Of a stretch of DNA of 64,000 nt, positions 17,561 to 26,173 are shown one piece after another (position 1 is the stretch's first letter; each line of letters starts with the position of its first letter). The DNA lies in assembly GCA_037965595.1 (NCBI GenBank), contig CP150183.1, positions 3,658,001-3,722,000 of the forward strand, given 5' to 3'. A program made the translations under genes and the position numbers. The DNA is from Alkalihalobacillus sp. FSL W8-0930 (lineage in GTDB: Bacteria; Bacillota; Bacilli; Bacillales; Bacillaceae_D). Under the pieces are notes generated by a model, which saw only the letters and a list, made by a program, of their open reading frames with translations, searched no databases and had not been told where the DNA came from.

Positions 17561-18730
17561 TTATACCGGAATCCGTGGTGTAAACACTTCAATATGAACT
17601 CGATTTGAAGCAACCCCTGCCTCATTCAAAAATCCTGAGATGTCTTGAACAAACGACTCTGGTCCACAAATATAGAAATCCTGATTTTGATTATGCTTAA
17701 CCGCTTGATTGATTTCCTTCGCCGTTACTCTTCCACCCATTTCTTCTGAGTAAAAGATGTCCCTTTTAAAAGATGGATAGGCTCGATCTAATTGATCTAT
17801 TTCATCTAAAAAGACGTGCGCCTGAGTATGTGTAGTGGCGTGTAGAAAGTGTACAGAACGAGTAGGCTTCACCTCAAGTGCTCCCTTTGCCATACTCATG
17901 AGTGGTGTGATGCCAATGCCAGCACTAATGAGAACAAGCTCACCTTCCCCTTCTGGATCAATGAAAAACTCTCCAGCAGGTGCTGTTAATTCTACGGACA
18001 TTCCTTCCTCTACGTGTTGATGCAAATAAGTAGAAACCGTTCCTTCGCGTTTGATTGACAGACGGAAATAACCTTGGTTCGGTGCATCAGATAAGCTGTA
18101 TTGGCGTAGATGGGTATACTCATCATTCTCACTATATCCCTTAATCGTAATATACTGACCGGGTTCATACGAAGGGATGGCTTGCCCATCCTCTGGAACA
18201 AGGTAAAAGGATGTCACATGACTCGTTTCAGATTTTTTCTTCTTAACAATAAATCGCCGATATCCACTCCATCCTCCAGCCTTCTCTTGAGCTTCTTCAT
18301 ACATCTCCTTTTCTACTGAAATGAAGATCTCCGCGATGATACCATAAGCAACCTCCCATGCTTCTAATAGCTCATCCGATGCCGCTTCCCCAAGAACTTC
18401 TTTTATTGCTTCAAGCAAATGGTGCCCGACAATTGGATAATGCTCTGGCTTCACTTGAAGACTCCGATGCTTTTGGGCAATCTGACGGACCACAGGTAGA
18501 AGTGATTCAAGCTGTTCAATATTTGCCGCAGCTGCGTACAACGTGTTAGCCAATGCTTGCTGTTGTTTTGTTTGCTTTTGATTCGTATGGTTGAATATGT
18601 TGATTAGTTCTGGGTGCGCGTTAAACAGGTTCGAGTAGAAACACTTTGTAATCGTCGTCCCGTGCTCTGCCAGTACAGGGACACTTGATTTAATATAATC
18701 CATTTGCTCTTTCGTTAACGCCTTTGCCAT
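17561..18730 (-). CDS. hmp: Flavohemoprotein, nitric oxide dioxygenase
   Basis: A 389-residue NO-detoxifying enzyme (NO + O2 + NAD(P)H to nitrate). The globin domain is at about 1-140, with the proximal heme ligand His88 in AQKHRSL and the B10 Tyr in the KCFYSNLF segment. The FAD-binding domain is about 150-260 (RQYSLSDAP), and the NAD domain contains LISAGIGITPLMSM and YICGPESFV. Its promoter region carries an NsrR-type palindrome, and nsrR is divergent, so induction by NO is expected. Length and motifs are complete. Confidence 0.95.
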   Translation of the reverse strand: MAKALTKEQMDYIKSSVPVLAEHGTTITKCFYSNLFNAHPELINIFNHTNQKQTKQQQALANTLYAAAANIEQLESLLPVVRQIAQKHRSLQVKPEHYPIVGHHLLEAIKEVLGEAASDELLEAWEVAYGIIAEIFISVEKEMYEEAQEKAGGWSGYRRFIVKKKKSETSHVTSFYLVPEDGQAIPSYEPGQYITIKGYSENDEYTHLRQYSLSDAPNQGYFRLSIKREGTVSTYLHQHVEEGMSVELTAPAGEFFIDPEGEGELVLISAGIGITPLMSMAKGALEVKPTRSVHFLHATTHTQAHVFLDEIDQLDRAYPSFKRDIFYSEEMGGRVTAKEINQAVKHNQNQDFYICGPESFVQDISGFLNEAGVASNRVHIEVFTPRIPV

Positions 18731-18748
18731 TCCCTACACCTCGTTTTA

Positions 18749-18771
18749 AAGTTATATTTTAAATACAACTT
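18749..18771. promoter_or_regulatory. NsrR-type operator upstream of hmp
   Basis: A 23-bp near-perfect palindrome, AAGTTATATTT on one arm and AAATACAACTT on the other, 20 bp upstream of hmp. It fits the AT-rich 11-1-11 pattern of NsrR sites. CGGAAACGTTTTCC at 18781-18794 is a separate cre-like palindrome. Confidence 0.75.
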
Positions 18772-18885
18772 CAGTATACTCGGAAACGTTTTCCATTCAA
18801 GGGTGTACGAAAATTCTTCACAAAATCGAGATAACTTTTAGAAAAAAAATCAAAATGATATACTATGAGCAACTAAAAAAGGGGT

Positions 18886-19335
18886 GTGATTTCGATTCAA
18901 TTAACTAATTACACCGATTATGCATTACGAACGCTTCTTTACCTCGGCAGTTTATCGGATGATGAACGTGCGCAGGTAAAAGAGATTGCGAATGCATATC
19001 AAATCTCCATTCATCATCTTCAAAAGATTGTTTATGATTTGGGTAAAAAAGGACTGTTACATACAACGCGTGGCAAAAACGGAGGCGTTACGTTAGCAGT
19101 ATCACCTAAGACTGTTAACCTAGGCAAACTTGTTCGGGAGCTTGAAGTGTTTGATCTTGTGGAATGCTTTCATGCTGACGGGCAATGCTTGATCAGATGT
19201 TCATGCAAACTAAAATCAGTCCTGTACCAAGCGAAAGCAGCTTTTCTCGACGTATTAGACCAATATACGTTAGATGATCTGCTTGAAAATAAGCAAGAGT
19301 TATACAGCCTATTCATGGGCAAACAAATGGATTAA
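18886..19335 (+). CDS. nsrR: Rrf2-family nitric-oxide-sensing repressor NsrR
   Basis: A 149-residue (or 146) Rrf2 regulator. The winged helix begins LTNYTDYALRTLLYL, the recognition helix includes ISIHHLQKIVYDL, and the iron-sulphur loop has Cys94, Cys101 and Cys107 (plus Cys105) for a [4Fe-4S] cluster that senses NO. It is divergent from hmp with an NsrR-type operator between them. The GTG at 18886 lies only one base after AAGGGG. The ATT at 18895 has ideal spacing and would give the family-typical N-terminus MQLTNYTDYA, so the true start may be ATT. Confidence 0.88.
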   Translation: MISIQLTNYTDYALRTLLYLGSLSDDERAQVKEIANAYQISIHHLQKIVYDLGKKGLLHTTRGKNGGVTLAVSPKTVNLGKLVRELEVFDLVECFHADGQCLIRCSCKLKSVLYQAKAAFLDVLDQYTLDDLLENKQELYSLFMGKQMD

Positions 19336-19336
19336 G

Positions 19337-19374
19337 AAAAGGAGTTGCCCACATGTGGACAACTCCTTTTGTTT
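19337..19374 (+). terminator. Terminator of nsrR
   Basis: AAAAGGAGTTG pairs with CAACTCCTTTT around CCCACATGTGGA, which itself can pair. Followed by GTTTCTTT. Confidence 0.85.
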
Positions 19375-19404
19375 CTTTCATTATCATTTATTTATCCACA
19401 ATGC

Positions 19405-19884
19405 TTACAGTTTCATTCCCATTCGACTCTTGTACCGCTTTAAGAGCATTTGACAATCTACACTGACAACACCCTTTAATGGGTAGATGGTATGAATCAA
19501 GAATTGCTCCATTTCTTGTTGAGTGGAAAAGATCCCATGCATATGCAGCTTACTAGGTCCGGACATCAAGTATAAGCTGGATACAGCATTTTCATTTTCT
19601 AGCTTTTGAGCAACCTCATCTAGAAACTGTGGTTCAACCTCCACATTAAAGAATGCTGAAACATGAATCCCCATCTTTGCCGGGTTCACTACAACGGTGA
19701 ACTGTTCAATGACTTCTTGTTCAACCAGGTTCTGAATGCGCATCTGTACAGCAACTCGCGATAAACCAACTTGTTTGCCAATGTCTGTGTAAGACACTCT
19801 GGAATTCTCATGTAGCATTGAGATAATTAACTTATCTATATCATCTAGTGAAGCAGAGCTCGGCATTTGATATAAATCACTCAT
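19405..19884 (-). CDS. Lrp/AsnC-family transcriptional regulator
   Basis: A 159-residue feast/famine regulator. An N-terminal helix-turn-helix at about 14-65 ([32 protein letters not shown]) is followed by a C-terminal RAM/AsnC ligand domain (about 75-150: [25 protein letters not shown]). A GGGGGAT-type site precedes the ATG. It lies 21 bp after the LCP gene on the same strand, possibly co-transcribed. The ligand, usually an amino acid, cannot be told. Confidence 0.85.
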   Translation of the reverse strand: MSDLYQMPSSASLDDIDKLIISMLHENSRVSYTDIGKQVGLSRVAVQMRIQNLVEQEVIEQFTVVVNPAKMGIHVSAFFNVEVEPQFLDEVAQKLENENAVSSLYLMSGPSKLHMHGIFSTQQEMEQFLIHTIYPLKGVVSVDCQMLLKRYKSRMGMKL

Positions 19885-19905
19885 GACAATCTATCCCCCA
19901 CATCC

Positions 19906-20859
19906 TTATTGAAGATCTAAGTGCTCTTTTAACTTCGCTCGGATGGTTTGTAAGGAATCGTCGTTTACTCGTACGTAACTAATTCCGTCGTTTCCGCGGA
20001 AAGGCGTACCTTCTAATTGAACAGTTTCCATATCAACTAGCGAGGTTGCATAGCCGTGTAAAGATAGTAGATTCGCAAACGTTAGGTCCGTCCTTAGATT
20101 ACCACCCAGACTCTCAAATAGTTTATCATAGTTTTGTATACTACTAAGCGATGCTGCTTCATTAATAATCCCCTCAAGCACCTGCTGTTGTCGTTGTCCT
20201 CTACCAAAATCTCCGCCTGCCTTCGGATTTTTCCGTTCTCTTGAATAAGCAAGCGCCTCTTCACCAGTAAGATGAGAAGGACCTTCGGTAAAGTGAAGTG
20301 TTTTCCCTTTTTCAGTGAAATCGAAGGTAAATGCCACATCGACATCAATGCCACCTAATGCATCAACAATATCTTTTAATCCATCAAATTTTGCGACAGC
20401 ATAGTGATCAATCGGAATTTGAAGTAATTGCTCTACTGTATCAACAGCCATATCCACTCCACCAAATGCATTGGCATGTGTAATCTTGTCCATTTTTCCT
20501 TTACCTACAATGTCTACATAGGAATCTCGAGGAATACTCGTAAGAATAATCGTTTTTTTCTCTTTATTAAATGTAGCTACGAGCATCGCGTCCGATCGCG
20601 CATGATCTTCACCTGGTCGTGCATCATCACCCATAAGTAATACAGAAAAGCTATCTTTTCCAATGTCTACAGGTTGAGTACGGAGCTCTGATTTCTCTCC
20701 ACGTTCTAATTCAAGATAGGATTTTGATGCTACTTGATTGGCTTTCACATATAGATATCCTGCTCCGGAACAAACAAGTAGTACAACTAATGTTGTGAGT
20801 AATGCCGTTACTTTTAACCATTTCTTCTTCCTTCTCGTACTTCGCGTCTTTCGTTCCAA
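19906..20859 (-). CDS. LytR-CpsA-Psr (LCP) family wall-polymer ligase
   Basis: A 317-residue membrane-anchored LCP protein: short basic cytoplasmic N-terminus (KTRSTRRKKKW), one transmembrane helix about residues 15-40, then the extracellular LCP domain. Conserved residues that bind the polyprenyl pyrophosphate are in GDDARPGEDHARSDAM, SIPRDSYV and FGRGQRQQQVL. LCP enzymes attach teichoic acids or other glycopolymers to peptidoglycan. The start is TTG with GAAGGGG upstream, as for the MFS gene. It could be TagU/LytR-like, but paralogs cannot be separated here. Confidence 0.88.
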   Translation of the reverse strand: MERKTRSTRRKKKWLKVTALLTTLVVLLVCSGAGYLYVKANQVASKSYLELERGEKSELRTQPVDIGKDSFSVLLMGDDARPGEDHARSDAMLVATFNKEKKTIILTSIPRDSYVDIVGKGKMDKITHANAFGGVDMAVDTVEQLLQIPIDHYAVAKFDGLKDIVDALGGIDVDVAFTFDFTEKGKTLHFTEGPSHLTGEEALAYSRERKNPKAGGDFGRGQRQQQVLEGIINEAASLSSIQNYDKLFESLGGNLRTDLTFANLLSLHGYATSLVDMETVQLEGTPFRGNDGISYVRVNDDSLQTIRAKLKEHLDLQ

Positions 20860-21081
20860 CCTTAACCCCTTCTCTCTTTATCTAGCCATTTTTAACGTAT
20901 GATACTTTCTAATAGTAAATGTAATTCTATTATCATAATACAAATGAATAGAAAAAGGAAGATAACATGACAATTGGAAAGAATGTCCTCGCATTGTTTA
21001 TAGATTAAGAAGGCCGAGACATGGATAGCCAAACACGAACTTAGCACAATAACCGCTGCAGGAGAATCCCTCCCTTTCCGT

Positions 21082-21091
21082 GGGTACGGCC
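21082..21091. repeat. Target site duplication, left
   Basis: GGGTACGGCC, repeated exactly at 22662-22671 on the other side of the IS. A 10-bp duplication is normal for IS231-type IS4 elements. Confidence 0.85.
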
Positions 21092-22661
21092 CATAGCCGT
21101 CAAGTTAAGTAAAATCGGTTTAACTATAGACGATTCTTCGTTAGGATGGGGGTTTAACCAGTCCTAGGGAGGGATCGTTTGTGTCTTTAAAAGAGGAGTT
21201 CAGTACGTTTGCGAAAACCGTGTTGGACGTTTTATCTGTACCGAACCTTCGCCAATCTGCCCGAGATGTTGGGTTTGTACAGCGTCTAAAGAAATTAAAA
21301 CCTGAGGATTTCCTAAGTATTTGTTCCTTTCTTCCTCAACCCGTCGGTGCGACAGAGTTAACACAGCTTTGCGGGGCTCTTTCACGTGAATCCAATACCC
21401 ACCTTTCCAAACAAGCCTTACATCAACGCTTCGATGAAAAAGGAGCGGCTTTTTTGAAGCATGTGTTTTTTCAATTGGCGGCCAAACAAGAGTTGATGGC
21501 CATGCCACCTCTTCCTGAGACCCCGTTTTCTCGGATCCGCATCTTAGATGCGACTTCATTTGAACGACCAAAGAAAGATGGTACTTCTTCAGATGGAGCG
21601 AAAATTCATTTAGAGTATGAGCTATATGAGGGGAAATTTTTGCATACCTTACTTTCCGGTTCAAGAGAAAGTGACCATCACGCCGCCTATGCATTAGCCG
21701 ATACGATTCAACCAGGTGATTTGATCATCCGTGATCTCGGCTACTTTTCTGGCGACCATTTGAAACAAATCGATCGTGCAGGCGCTTCTTATATCACGCG
21801 GACGCCGGCCAATATGACCTATTGGACTAGAGATGATCAAGGGGAACGAATCCAAATCAAACCAGAAGAAGATGCGAAGCAGCTAGAACCGGGAGCGATC
21901 AAAGATTATGGGGTCATCCAATTAGGGGTCAAAGGAAAGAACACCCTTCAAACCCGTGTCATCGTGCAACGATTGACAGAGGATCAACAAAACAAGAGGA
22001 AAGCCGGTTTACGAAAAAGAAGACGGAAAGGGGGTCATACCCAATCCGCCGACAAAAAGGATCATACCCAAATCCTTGCCACTAACCTAACACAGGAAGA
22101 AATGGATGTGCAAGCATTGTATCCGATGTATTCCTTACGCTGGCAAGTCGAGATTCTTTTCAAAACGTGGAAATCCCTTTTCGCCATTGATCACGTGCGC
22201 GCGATGAATCCAGATCGGTTTCTCTGCCACATGTATGGGAAACTTATACACATTCTGCTTTCCTCGATGGTGGCGTTTCAATGCCGGTTCTATCTTCATC
22301 AAAAGCACCACCTCGAAGGCAGTGAATACAAGTGTATCCATCATGCCAAAAGGGCTATAGAAGAGTCAAAAGGATACGCTCTCTATCATCGTTCTTCATT
22401 AGAAGACGTTCTAGAAAATATCTACGAGAGCATTTACCGACATGGACGAAAAGACCATCGCCACCGCCATCAAAGTCCCTATGACATCTTACAGATCGCC
22501 TATGAAACACATGCGCGTGTGGAGTAAAACGGTAGAATCCGGTGCAAAAAAAAATAGAAAAAGAGCCAATCTACCCATACGTACCCTGATGGAAAATACT
22601 AGATCCACTACAAGAGAAAGGATGAGCTCTTTCTTTTTCCTTTCTTAACTTGACGGCTATG
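21092..22661 (+). mobile_element. IS4-family (IS231-like) insertion sequence, complete
   Basis: A 1570-bp element bounded by perfect 18-bp terminal inverted repeats (CATAGCCGTCAAGTTAAG at 21092-21109 and its complement at 22644-22661), flanked by a 10-bp direct duplication. It carries one intact transposase. Terminal repeats starting CAT and containing TCAA.TTAAG resemble those of IS231. It sits inside an intergenic repeat copy, not in a gene. Confidence 0.9.
21181..22527 (+). CDS. IS4-family DDE transposase
   Basis: A 448-residue transposase. The catalytic triad is visible: Asp in RILDATSFERP, Asp in IIRDLGYFSG, and Glu in the YREK signature YSLRWQVEILFKTWK (Tyr-x2-Arg-x3-Glu-x6-Lys). The N-terminal region (LSKQALHQRFDEKGAAFLK) is the usual helical DNA-binding part. 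The start is GTG after GGGAGGGATCG. No internal stops, and both ends of the element are intact, so it may be active. Confidence 0.93.
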   Translation: MSLKEEFSTFAKTVLDVLSVPNLRQSARDVGFVQRLKKLKPEDFLSICSFLPQPVGATELTQLCGALSRESNTHLSKQALHQRFDEKGAAFLKHVFFQLAAKQELMAMPPLPETPFSRIRILDATSFERPKKDGTSSDGAKIHLEYELYEGKFLHTLLSGSRESDHHAAYALADTIQPGDLIIRDLGYFSGDHLKQIDRAGASYITRTPANMTYWTRDDQGERIQIKPEEDAKQLEPGAIKDYGVIQLGVKGKNTLQTRVIVQRLTEDQQNKRKAGLRKRRRKGGHTQSADKKDHTQILATNLTQEEMDVQALYPMYSLRWQVEILFKTWKSLFAIDHVRAMNPDRFLCHMYGKLIHILLSSMVAFQCRFYLHQKHHLEGSEYKCIHHAKRAIEESKGYALYHRSSLEDVLENIYESIYRHGRKDHRHRHQSPYDILQIAYETHARVE

Positions 22662-22671
22662 GGGTACGGCC
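22662..22671. repeat. Target site duplication, right
   Basis: GGGTACGGCC, the second copy of the 10-bp duplication generated by IS insertion. Confidence 0.85.
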
Positions 22672-22860
22672 TCAGCCTCTTCCGCGCGAACCCACCGCTA
22701 CAGAGTCTTCACCACGTACTTATCCACAGGAGTGTCGGGTTCTCCTTCCGCTCGTTTTACTAGAAAGTACGGAAAACACGAATGGCGAATGATTCGATCG
22801 TAGAATCACTCGCCATTTACTCATTACTTTTTAGTTTTGTCTCGGTCTCTTTGTAATGAC

Positions 22861-23691
22861 CTATGACTTAACCGCTCCTGCGACACCTTCTATAAAGAAA
22901 CGTTGCATCAGTAGGAACATGACCATGACCGGCACTAATGAGATTGTGGCAGCTGCTGTCATTCCTACGTAATCTGACGTATACGTACCTACGAAGTTTT
23001 CCATCCCTACAGCTAAGGTCCGTAGTTCGGGTCGATTTGCTGTGAAGATAAGTGGAATAAGGAATGAGCTCCATGTCCAGATAAATTGCATGATCCCCGC
23101 GGTTGCCACAATCGGTGCACTTAAAGGCAACATGATCTGGGTGAAAGTCCGCAAGAACCCTGCTCCATCAATCTCGGCAGCTTCCTCAAGCTCTTTAGGA
23201 ATTTTAGCAAAGAAGGAAGCAAAGAGAAGTATGAACAAGACATGTGCCCCGGAAGACTCTGCTACAATCACACCTAGTAATGAATCTGAAAGACCTAACG
23301 TACTGACAATCTTAAAAAGCGGAATAATCGTGTAGCCCTTCGGAATGAACATAATGGCTACTACGATGATGATGATCGCTTTTCGTCCAGGAAACTGAAT
23401 TCGACCAAGCACATATCCTGTGAGTGCGCTTAACACGAGTACGATAAATACGGTGGCTATTGTAAATATAACCGTATTCACAAAATAACTTGAGAAGTTG
23501 GCACTCGTCCAAGCACGAACATAGTTGTCCCATTGAAAGACTTCAGGAATTGGGTTCGGTCCTCCTGTTAGAAATTCAGTATTCGTTTTAAACGAAGATA
23601 GAATCATCCAAATGAATGGATAAATCCATATAAAGCCGAAGACTAGGAGACATGTGTGAATGATTATTCGAGCCGATTTACTTCGTATCAT
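22861..23691 (-). CDS. Sugar ABC transporter permease (MsmG/MalG-like)
   Basis: A 276-residue inner-membrane permease with six predicted helices. The ABC-ATPase docking EAA loop reads ELEEAAEIDGAGFLRTFTQI. Last gene of a GH35/binding protein/permease/permease operon; it overlaps the upstream permease by 4 bp. It should form a heterodimeric channel with that protein. No ATPase gene is present, so a shared MsmX-type ATPase is expected, as is common in Bacillus. The terminal repeat hairpin downstream (about 22775-22815) may end transcription. Confidence 0.9.
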   Translation of the reverse strand: MIRSKSARIIIHTCLLVFGFIWIYPFIWMILSSFKTNTEFLTGGPNPIPEVFQWDNYVRAWTSANFSSYFVNTVIFTIATVFIVLVLSALTGYVLGRIQFPGRKAIIIIVVAIMFIPKGYTIIPLFKIVSTLGLSDSLLGVIVAESSGAHVLFILLFASFFAKIPKELEEAAEIDGAGFLRTFTQIMLPLSAPIVATAGIMQFIWTWSSFLIPLIFTANRPELRTLAVGMENFVGTYTSDYVGMTAAATISLVPVMVMFLLMQRFFIEGVAGAVKS

Positions 23692-24677
23692 TTTCCAATC
23701 CTCGCTTTCTTACGGTTTAAACGAAACTGTCTAATTTCTTTAGAGAACGCACCTATGCTAAACAAAATACTAATGAAAAATGTAAATAACCCTAGCAAAA
23801 CCCCGGCAGCAGACGCGTATCCCATCCTTGTTTGTCCACCAGAGAACTCTGAGGAGAACGCATAATTATAAATAAACAAATCAAGCGTTTCCGTCTGATA
23901 GTAAGGCCCTCCATTCGTCAACGTCTTAACTAAATCAAACGCATTAATTCCCCCAACGATGGATAGAAGAAGAATAACAGATAAGATAGGCTTAAGGAGT
24001 GGAAGCGTAATGTGGAACAAGGTTTTCCAGAATCCCGCACCATCCAATTGAGCTGATTCATACAAATCATTCGGAATGGATTGTAAGCCCGCTAACCAGT
24101 AAACCATGTTGATTCCAAGCCCTTTCCAAGAACCAATGACGATCAGTAAGATCATCGCCAGAACTCCATCTGTTAACCAGGAGACAGGCTGACTTAAGAT
24201 ACCAAACGTAGTCATCAAATCATTAAACAAACCATTCAGTCCAAAGATATTATTCATGACAATTCCAATTACGGCTGTTGTCGTAACAACCGGCAGAAAA
24301 TACACCGTACGATACAGTGTCTTTCCTCTTAACTTCTGATCATTCAAGATTATGGCAAGAATTAAAGCAAATCCTACGCTAATAACGGTTGTACCCGCTA
24401 CATAATAAATTGAGTTAATGAAAGACTGCCAGAATCGATCAGATGTTAACAGCTGTCTGTAATTATCTAACCCAATGAACCGATTTAAAGGTCCTATTCC
24501 TGACCAATCATAAAAGGAATAGACATAACTCATGATGATCGGATAAGCTGATAAACCAAAAAAAACAATAATCTGGGGCATTAGAAAAACGTACGCCCAT
24601 ATTGCTTTTTTTCTATTACGAGGACTTAGTTTTCCTTTAGGTACTGTTTGTTGACTGATCTCTGTCGGAACTTTCAT
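23688..24677 (-). CDS. Sugar ABC transporter permease (MsmF/MalF-like)
   Basis: A 329-residue permease with a basic N-terminal extension (KLSPRNRKKAIWAYVFLMPQ), six helices and the EAA loop SIPNDLYESAQLDGAGFWKT. It pairs with the downstream permease, with which it shares an ATGA-type 4-bp overlap. The gene follows the binding protein by 65 bp. Confidence 0.9.
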   Translation of the reverse strand: MKVPTEISQQTVPKGKLSPRNRKKAIWAYVFLMPQIIVFFGLSAYPIIMSYVYSFYDWSGIGPLNRFIGLDNYRQLLTSDRFWQSFINSIYYVAGTTVISVGFALILAIILNDQKLRGKTLYRTVYFLPVVTTTAVIGIVMNNIFGLNGLFNDLMTTFGILSQPVSWLTDGVLAMILLIVIGSWKGLGINMVYWLAGLQSIPNDLYESAQLDGAGFWKTLFHITLPLLKPILSVILLLSIVGGINAFDLVKTLTNGGPYYQTETLDLFIYNYAFSSEFSGGQTRMGYASAAGVLLGLFTFFISILFSIGAFSKEIRQFRLNRKKARIGK

Positions 24678-24742
24678 AGCATGAACTCCTTTTTAAAAGA
24701 TGTACCGCCATAAATGAATTGGCGGCACATCTTGCATTTGGT

Positions 24743-26173
24743 CTATTCTAATTCCTCATAATCATCCAACGTGTATGGTGTGAAAGGTTCCCAATTTGGA
24801 AAGATGAAGTCATCAAGTGATACGTCCGGATGATCTTCGAGTGTCGTTTCAAAGATCTCAACCGCTGTCGCATCCATCTCTTTTAACTGAGCTTCAATAT
24901 CCGGAATGGCACCGGACAGATATCCTACAACAGGCTCTCCAACACCTGTGAACTCGCGGCGAGAACTAACATCTCTTTGGAATTCAATCGTTTCTAAGTT
25001 TCGTTGCTCCGGTTTTGGAATGGTTATTGCAAGCTCCTCCTGCAATTGCTTGATATCCTCGTATTGAGGATACGGTGCTTCCCCTCCTACATCCATCTTT
25101 GCAGGGATTGCCGTTCCTGTTTTCACATAAAGCTCTTCATGTAAGTGATCTAGAGAATACTCTAAAAAGGTCTTAGCTTCTTCCCAATTCTCTGTGTTCG
25201 CATTTACATGCATTCCATCTACCTGACGTCCTGCTGGATAGTAGTAAGGGTTTCCATCTTTTGTTGGCATAGGAGCGACTCCCCAGTTTTCAAAACCATT
25301 CGACTGTACTAGCTGAGTACCCGTCCAGTTCCCACTGATCCAGAAAGCAGATTGACCAGCTATAAAGCTTGCCTCAGCTGCTGCAGTATCAACCTCCATG
25401 CTGTTTGGAGTCATCACACCATCATCAAAAAGTGTTTTTAGGTATTCGGCCGTTTCAATTAAACCTGGTGTCGCATAACTCGGCAGGCCAACTTTAAAGT
25501 CATGACGCCAAGCCGTATCAGGTGAAATCGCTGTGGCCATTTGATTCATGACCCCTTCATTTGACCATGCCTCATTGTTCCAAGATAAAGCATGAATGGC
25601 ACCATCTGATTCCTCATAAATGTAGGATCCGATCTCCTGAAACTCTTCCCACGTCTCTGGCACATCTTCTTCAGTCAGACCTAATTGATCAAACACATCC
25701 TCGTTGTAATAAAGGATGAATGCACCACTTTGTGGAGAAACAAATGGGAACACATACACATCACCGTCGAGCTCTGTGAAATTCTCACCCCATGTTCCTT
25801 CGTAAAACTGCTCTTTCACATCGTCCGTAAATACTTCATTTAACGAATGAACAGCACCAACGTCCACGAGCTCACGTAGATCAGCAGCCGTTGTAAACAA
25901 GTCTGGTAACTGATTTTCAGAGAGTGCTGTTTGGAACTGCGCTTCATGACTTCCAAGCGGAAGATCCTGTTTCTCTATTTTGATGCCTGGGTGCTCCTCT
26001 TCAAAGTTTGCGATTAATTCATCAAAAGGAACTCGTAACTCAGGGTATCTGTTCCATAAAGTCAGTGTGACTTCACCGTCTTCTGATGTTCCCGCATCTT
26101 CTCCACTACAAGCCGTTAACGCAAATAAACCGATTCCAAATAAAGAAAGACCCCATTTAGCTTGCTTCTTCAT
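24743..26173 (-). CDS. Sugar-binding lipoprotein of ABC transporter (family 1)
   Basis: A 476-residue extracellular solute-binding protein. A lipoprotein signal peptide (KKQAKWGLSLFGIGLFALTA, Cys22 as lipidated residue) is followed by a mature bilobal domain (TLWNRYPELRVPFDELI; AFWISGNWTG) typical of the MalE/MsmE group. It delivers an oligosaccharide to the two permeases encoded next. Its ATG overlaps the stop of the GH35 gene (ATGA), so translation is coupled. The ligand is probably a galactoside, judged only from the GH35 neighbour. Confidence 0.9.
   Translation of the reverse strand: MKKQAKWGLSLFGIGLFALTACSGEDAGTSEDGEVTLTLWNRYPELRVPFDELIANFEEEHPGIKIEKQDLPLGSHEAQFQTALSENQLPDLFTTAADLRELVDVGAVHSLNEVFTDDVKEQFYEGTWGENFTELDGDVYVFPFVSPQSGAFILYYNEDVFDQLGLTEEDVPETWEEFQEIGSYIYEESDGAIHALSWNNEAWSNEGVMNQMATAISPDTAWRHDFKVGLPSYATPGLIETAEYLKTLFDDGVMTPNSMEVDTAAAEASFIAGQSAFWISGNWTGTQLVQSNGFENWGVAPMPTKDGNPYYYPAGRQVDGMHVNANTENWEEAKTFLEYSLDHLHEELYVKTGTAIPAKMDVGGEAPYPQYEDIKQLQEELAITIPKPEQRNLETIEFQRDVSSRREFTGVGEPVVGYLSGAIPDIEAQLKEMDATAVEIFETTLEDHPDVSLDDFIFPNWEPFTPYTLDDYEELE

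Larger units (their letters stand above)
21008..22853. repeat. MITE-like repeat, copy B, split by an IS element
   Basis: The two halves are 21008-21091 and 22662-22853. The left end reads AAGAAGGCCGAGACATGG and the right end GTTTTGTCTCGGTCTCTTTG, imperfect terminal inverted repeats. The core (CCGCTACAGAGTCTTCACC) and the hairpin GGCGAATGATTCGATCGTAG..ATCACTCGCC are present. Removing 21092-22661 and one 10-bp duplication restores a copy very like the one at 38541. Confidence 0.8.

Noticed and set aside
21200-21694. 164-codon minus-strand frame within the IS
   Set aside because: It is antisense to the transposase DDE region; no start signal and no family resemblance.
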